Of a stretch of 7,720 nucleotides of DNA, positions 6,567-7,720 are shown piece by piece. Each line of letters opens with the position of its first letter. The first letter of the stretch is position 1. Origin of the DNA: Bacillota bacterium (GTDB lineage: Bacteria > Bacillota > Clostridia > Lachnospirales > Lachnospiraceae); NCBI GenBank assembly GCA_023435505.1, contig JAEYRR010000129.1:1-7720 (forward strand), written 5' to 3'. A program made the translations under genes and the position numbers. The notes beneath the pieces are model-generated. The model saw nothing but the letters and a program-made list of their open reading frames with translations, was not told where the DNA came from and searched no databases.

Positions 6567-6953
6567 CTAACAACCACTATTACAGCAGCCATCCTCACCA
6601 TTACAACAGGTACTTTCTTCATTACAGCAATCATCATTTAATTCAGAGGAGCTTAGTTCTAGATACTTGCAAAACTCTTCGTTAGTTAGATATGCACCTT
6701 TCTTAACAACTTGATCATTCACTAATGTAATTGGTAAGATGTTAACTCCTTCTTGTTTTAATATTTGTTGAACTAATCTGTTTTTTACAAATGCTTGTGG
6801 GGAATGATTTAAGTTGTACCTTTCTATACTAATTCCCTTTTTATCAAGTTTGTTAATTACAGTTGCTACTCTTAGTAATTCTGGATCAATACTTGGCCCG
6901 CATACACCACTAGAACAACACATTGCAGGATCATAAATTTTAATACTATTCAT
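6567..6953 (-). CDS. arsD: ArsD, arsenic metallochaperone
   Basis: Delivers As(III)/Sb(III) to ArsA and, in R773, also weakly represses the operon. It has 128 residues from the chosen ATG. With this start the metalloid-transfer cysteines fall at Cys12, Cys13 and Cys18 (MCCSSGVCGPS), the same numbers as in R773 ArsD, which supports the start. A frame continuing upstream to 6977 would add eight residues inside arsR. The ribosome site AAAGGA lies about eight bases before the ATG. The ATG overlaps the arsR stop by eight bases, so translation is coupled. The middle has the thioredoxin-like ArsD core, including NILPITLVNDQVVKKGAYLT (71-90). The tail carries three Cys pairs (109/110, 116/117, 123/124) and a final Cys128, one pair more than R773 ArsD. 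Its TAG stop overlaps the arsA ribosome site. Confidence 0.96.
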   Translation of the reverse strand: MNSIKIYDPAMCCSSGVCGPSIDPELLRVATVINKLDKKGISIERYNLNHSPQAFVKNRLVQQILKQEGVNILPITLVNDQVVKKGAYLTNEEFCKYLELSSSELNDDCCNEESTCCNGEDGCCNSGC

Positions 6954-7296
6954 TTTCAACATCCTTTCCTTTTCCACTCTTACAACTACTATTACTATTT
7001 TTACATATACAATCTTCGGTAGGAGTTATCAATCCTAATAAAAAATATATCAATTGATTTGCGTTAGGTATATTAAGTGAATACATGGTCCATAACCCAT
7101 TCTTTCTGCTAGAAACCAACCCACATTCGATTAAGATCTTCATATGGTGAGATAATGTTGGTTGGGTAAACTCAAAGTTTTCTAGTATATCACATGCACA
7201 CTGTTCACCACATGATAAAATATCAAGTATTTTAAGCCGACTTGGATCTGCAATTGCTTTTACAAGAATAGCTTCTTTTTCATAATTGTTATTCAT
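6946..7296 (-). CDS. arsR: ArsR/SmtB-family As(III)-responsive repressor
   Basis: A 116-residue dimeric winged-helix repressor that leaves its operator when As(III) or Sb(III) binds. The N-terminal part has the ArsR pattern IADPSRLKILDIL (15-27). The metal-binding motif is EQCACDI, with Cys33 and Cys35 matching Cys32 and Cys34 of R773 ArsR; the third R773 ligand, Cys37, is replaced by Leu38. Cys29 just upstream could be an extra ligand. Recognition helix TQPTLSHHMKIL (44-55) and wing GLVSSRKNGLWTMYSL (59-74) are typical. The tail adds CIC (96-98) and Cys105. The start is ATG 7296, with AAGGAGGAG six or so bases upstream, a near-ideal ribosome site. It is first gene of the operon, overlaps arsD by eight bases, and is preceded by a promoter carrying two likely ArsR sites. 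Confidence 0.96.
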   Translation of the reverse strand: MNNNYEKEAILVKAIADPSRLKILDILSCGEQCACDILENFEFTQPTLSHHMKILIECGLVSSRKNGLWTMYSLNIPNANQLIYFLLGLITPTEDCICKNSNSSCKSGKGKDVENE

Positions 7297-7311
7297 TATA
7301 CTCCTCCTTAT

Positions 7312-7327
7312 ATAGATGTTTATCTAT
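7312..7327 (-). promoter_or_regulatory. ArsR operator over the transcription start
   Basis: A perfect inverted repeat, ATAGAT-GTTT-ATCTAT, lies between the -10 and the ribosome site and ends at the predicted transcription start. It matches the A/T-rich ATA...TAT symmetry of ArsR-type sites. Binding here would block initiation or early elongation. Confidence 0.65.
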
Positions 7328-7334
7328 GTGTTAT

Positions 7335-7363
7335 ATTATATAGATATATTTCTATGCTGTCAA
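7335..7363 (-). promoter_or_regulatory. Consensus promoter of arsRDA
   Basis: On the minus strand TTGACA (7363-7358) is followed by exactly 17 bp and TATAAT (7340-7335), a full SigA consensus. Transcription should start near 7328, about 30 bases before the arsR ATG. Such a strong promoter needs tight repression, consistent with the two operator-like sites on it. Confidence 0.85.
7340..7355 (-). promoter_or_regulatory. Second ArsR operator inside the promoter spacer
   Basis: ATAGAT-ATAT-TTCTAT repeats the downstream site (5 of 6 arm positions symmetric) with the same four-base spacer. Its centre is 28 bp from the first site, and it fills most of the -35/-10 spacer. A further single ATCTAT half-site lies at 7413-7418. 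Confidence 0.55.
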
Positions 7364-7633
7364 TATTTAGTAGTTTTATTTATAACATCACAGTTTCATT
7401 ATATTGAAGTATATCTATATCGTATTCACTCACAATCAAATTGATACTATTAAATTAAACTTCCTAGTCAATATTTTATATATTTTTAGTTTATTATTTA
7501 TTCATAATCTGCACTTATGCGATTATCTCGTATTTCTTTAAAACTTTTCGATATTCTAATTCTCAATATATATCGTACCTTCTAATTCACAATGCCTTTA
7601 CATCTTCCATCCCCTCCCTTGACAAGTCAAAAA
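7364..7633. other. AT-rich intergenic region upstream of arsR
   Basis: No open frame with a credible start or product is seen on either strand between the ars promoter and the terminator near the right edge. It contains an isolated ATCTAT half-site (7413-7418) and the direct repeat listed separately. Confidence 0.6.
7554..7593. repeat. 14-bp direct repeat
   Basis: TTCTAATTCTCAAT at 7554-7567 and TTCTAATTCACAAT at 7580-7593 differ at one base and are 26 bp apart start to start. They may be a binding-site pair or a duplication trace. Confidence 0.4.
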
Positions 7634-7657
7634 AGCTACAGAGATTTCTCTGTAGCT
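7629..7657 (-). terminator. Intrinsic terminator of a gene beyond the right edge
   Basis: A perfect 10-bp stem (AGCTACAGAG, loop ATTT, CTCTGTAGCT, 7634-7657). On the minus strand it is followed by a run of T (complement of the A run at 7629-7634), a standard intrinsic terminator. It implies a minus-strand gene to the right. A minus-strand frame entering at the edge and stopping at 7690-7692 is compatible as its C-terminus, but only nine codons are visible and it cannot be identified. Confidence 0.75.
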
Positions 7658-7720
7658 AAACATCAAACATTTTAATACGGTAGTAAAGTCTAACTTATAT
7701 CTTTTCCCCTCATTAAAAGA

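Noticed and set aside
6556..6573. TTG start of arsA at 6573
   Set aside because: It would put the strong GGAGG inside the coding region and overlap the arsD end. ATG 6555 has ideal spacing.
7690..7719. C-terminus of a minus-strand gene entering from the right edge
   Set aside because: Only nine codons before a TAG are visible, which is too little to support a gene call. The idea is kept in the terminator entry.

Overview
The window looks like chromosomal DNA of a low-GC Gram-positive bacterium, most likely a Clostridia/Lachnospiraceae-type organism. The evidence is AT-rich codon use, strong GGAGG-type ribosome binding sites, TTGACA/TATAAT-type promoters, and protein families in their usual Firmicutes form. 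No species is named because nothing in the sequence fixes one.

Left part, + strand (1-2150): the 3' portion of an RluD-type 23S rRNA pseudouridine synthase gene runs in from the left edge. It is followed after 40 bases by an AAA_14/DUF4143-type ATPase whose C-terminal nuclease-like motif looks eroded.

Middle, + strand (2151-3825): a BlaI/MecI-family repressor gene is preceded by a convincing promoter (TTGCTT, 17 bp, TAAAAT). A perfect 8-bp-arm palindrome touches its -35 and a second short palindrome lies just downstream of the expected start. BlaI genes are normally followed by blaR1, the membrane sensor-protease. Here the gene overlaps, through ATGA, a broken reading frame that encodes a membrane-segment peptide only if one AT unit is removed from an (AT)4 run. 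This is followed by a class-C beta-lactamase-like protein that has lost the SxxK and K/H-T-G catalytic motifs. It may be an unusual or decaying BlaI-linked sensor locus, and is the most unusual part of the window.

Centre (3826-4797): about 970 bases with no convincing gene, holding several inverted and direct repeats and a strong hairpin that fits the end of the arsenic operon.

Right part, - strand (7296 down to 4798): a tightly packed arsenic/antimony operon, arsR-arsD-arsA. A consensus promoter (TTGACA, 17 bp, TATAAT) has one ATAGAT-type operator inside the spacer and another over the transcription start. ArsR would repress; As(III)/Sb(III) would release it; ArsD would pass metalloid to the two-domain ATPase ArsA. 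No ArsB or Acr3 pump gene lies in the operon or elsewhere in the window, so the ATPase has no visible membrane partner here.

Right edge (7364-7720): non-coding, with a 14-bp direct repeat and a minus-strand terminator that probably ends a gene beyond the window.
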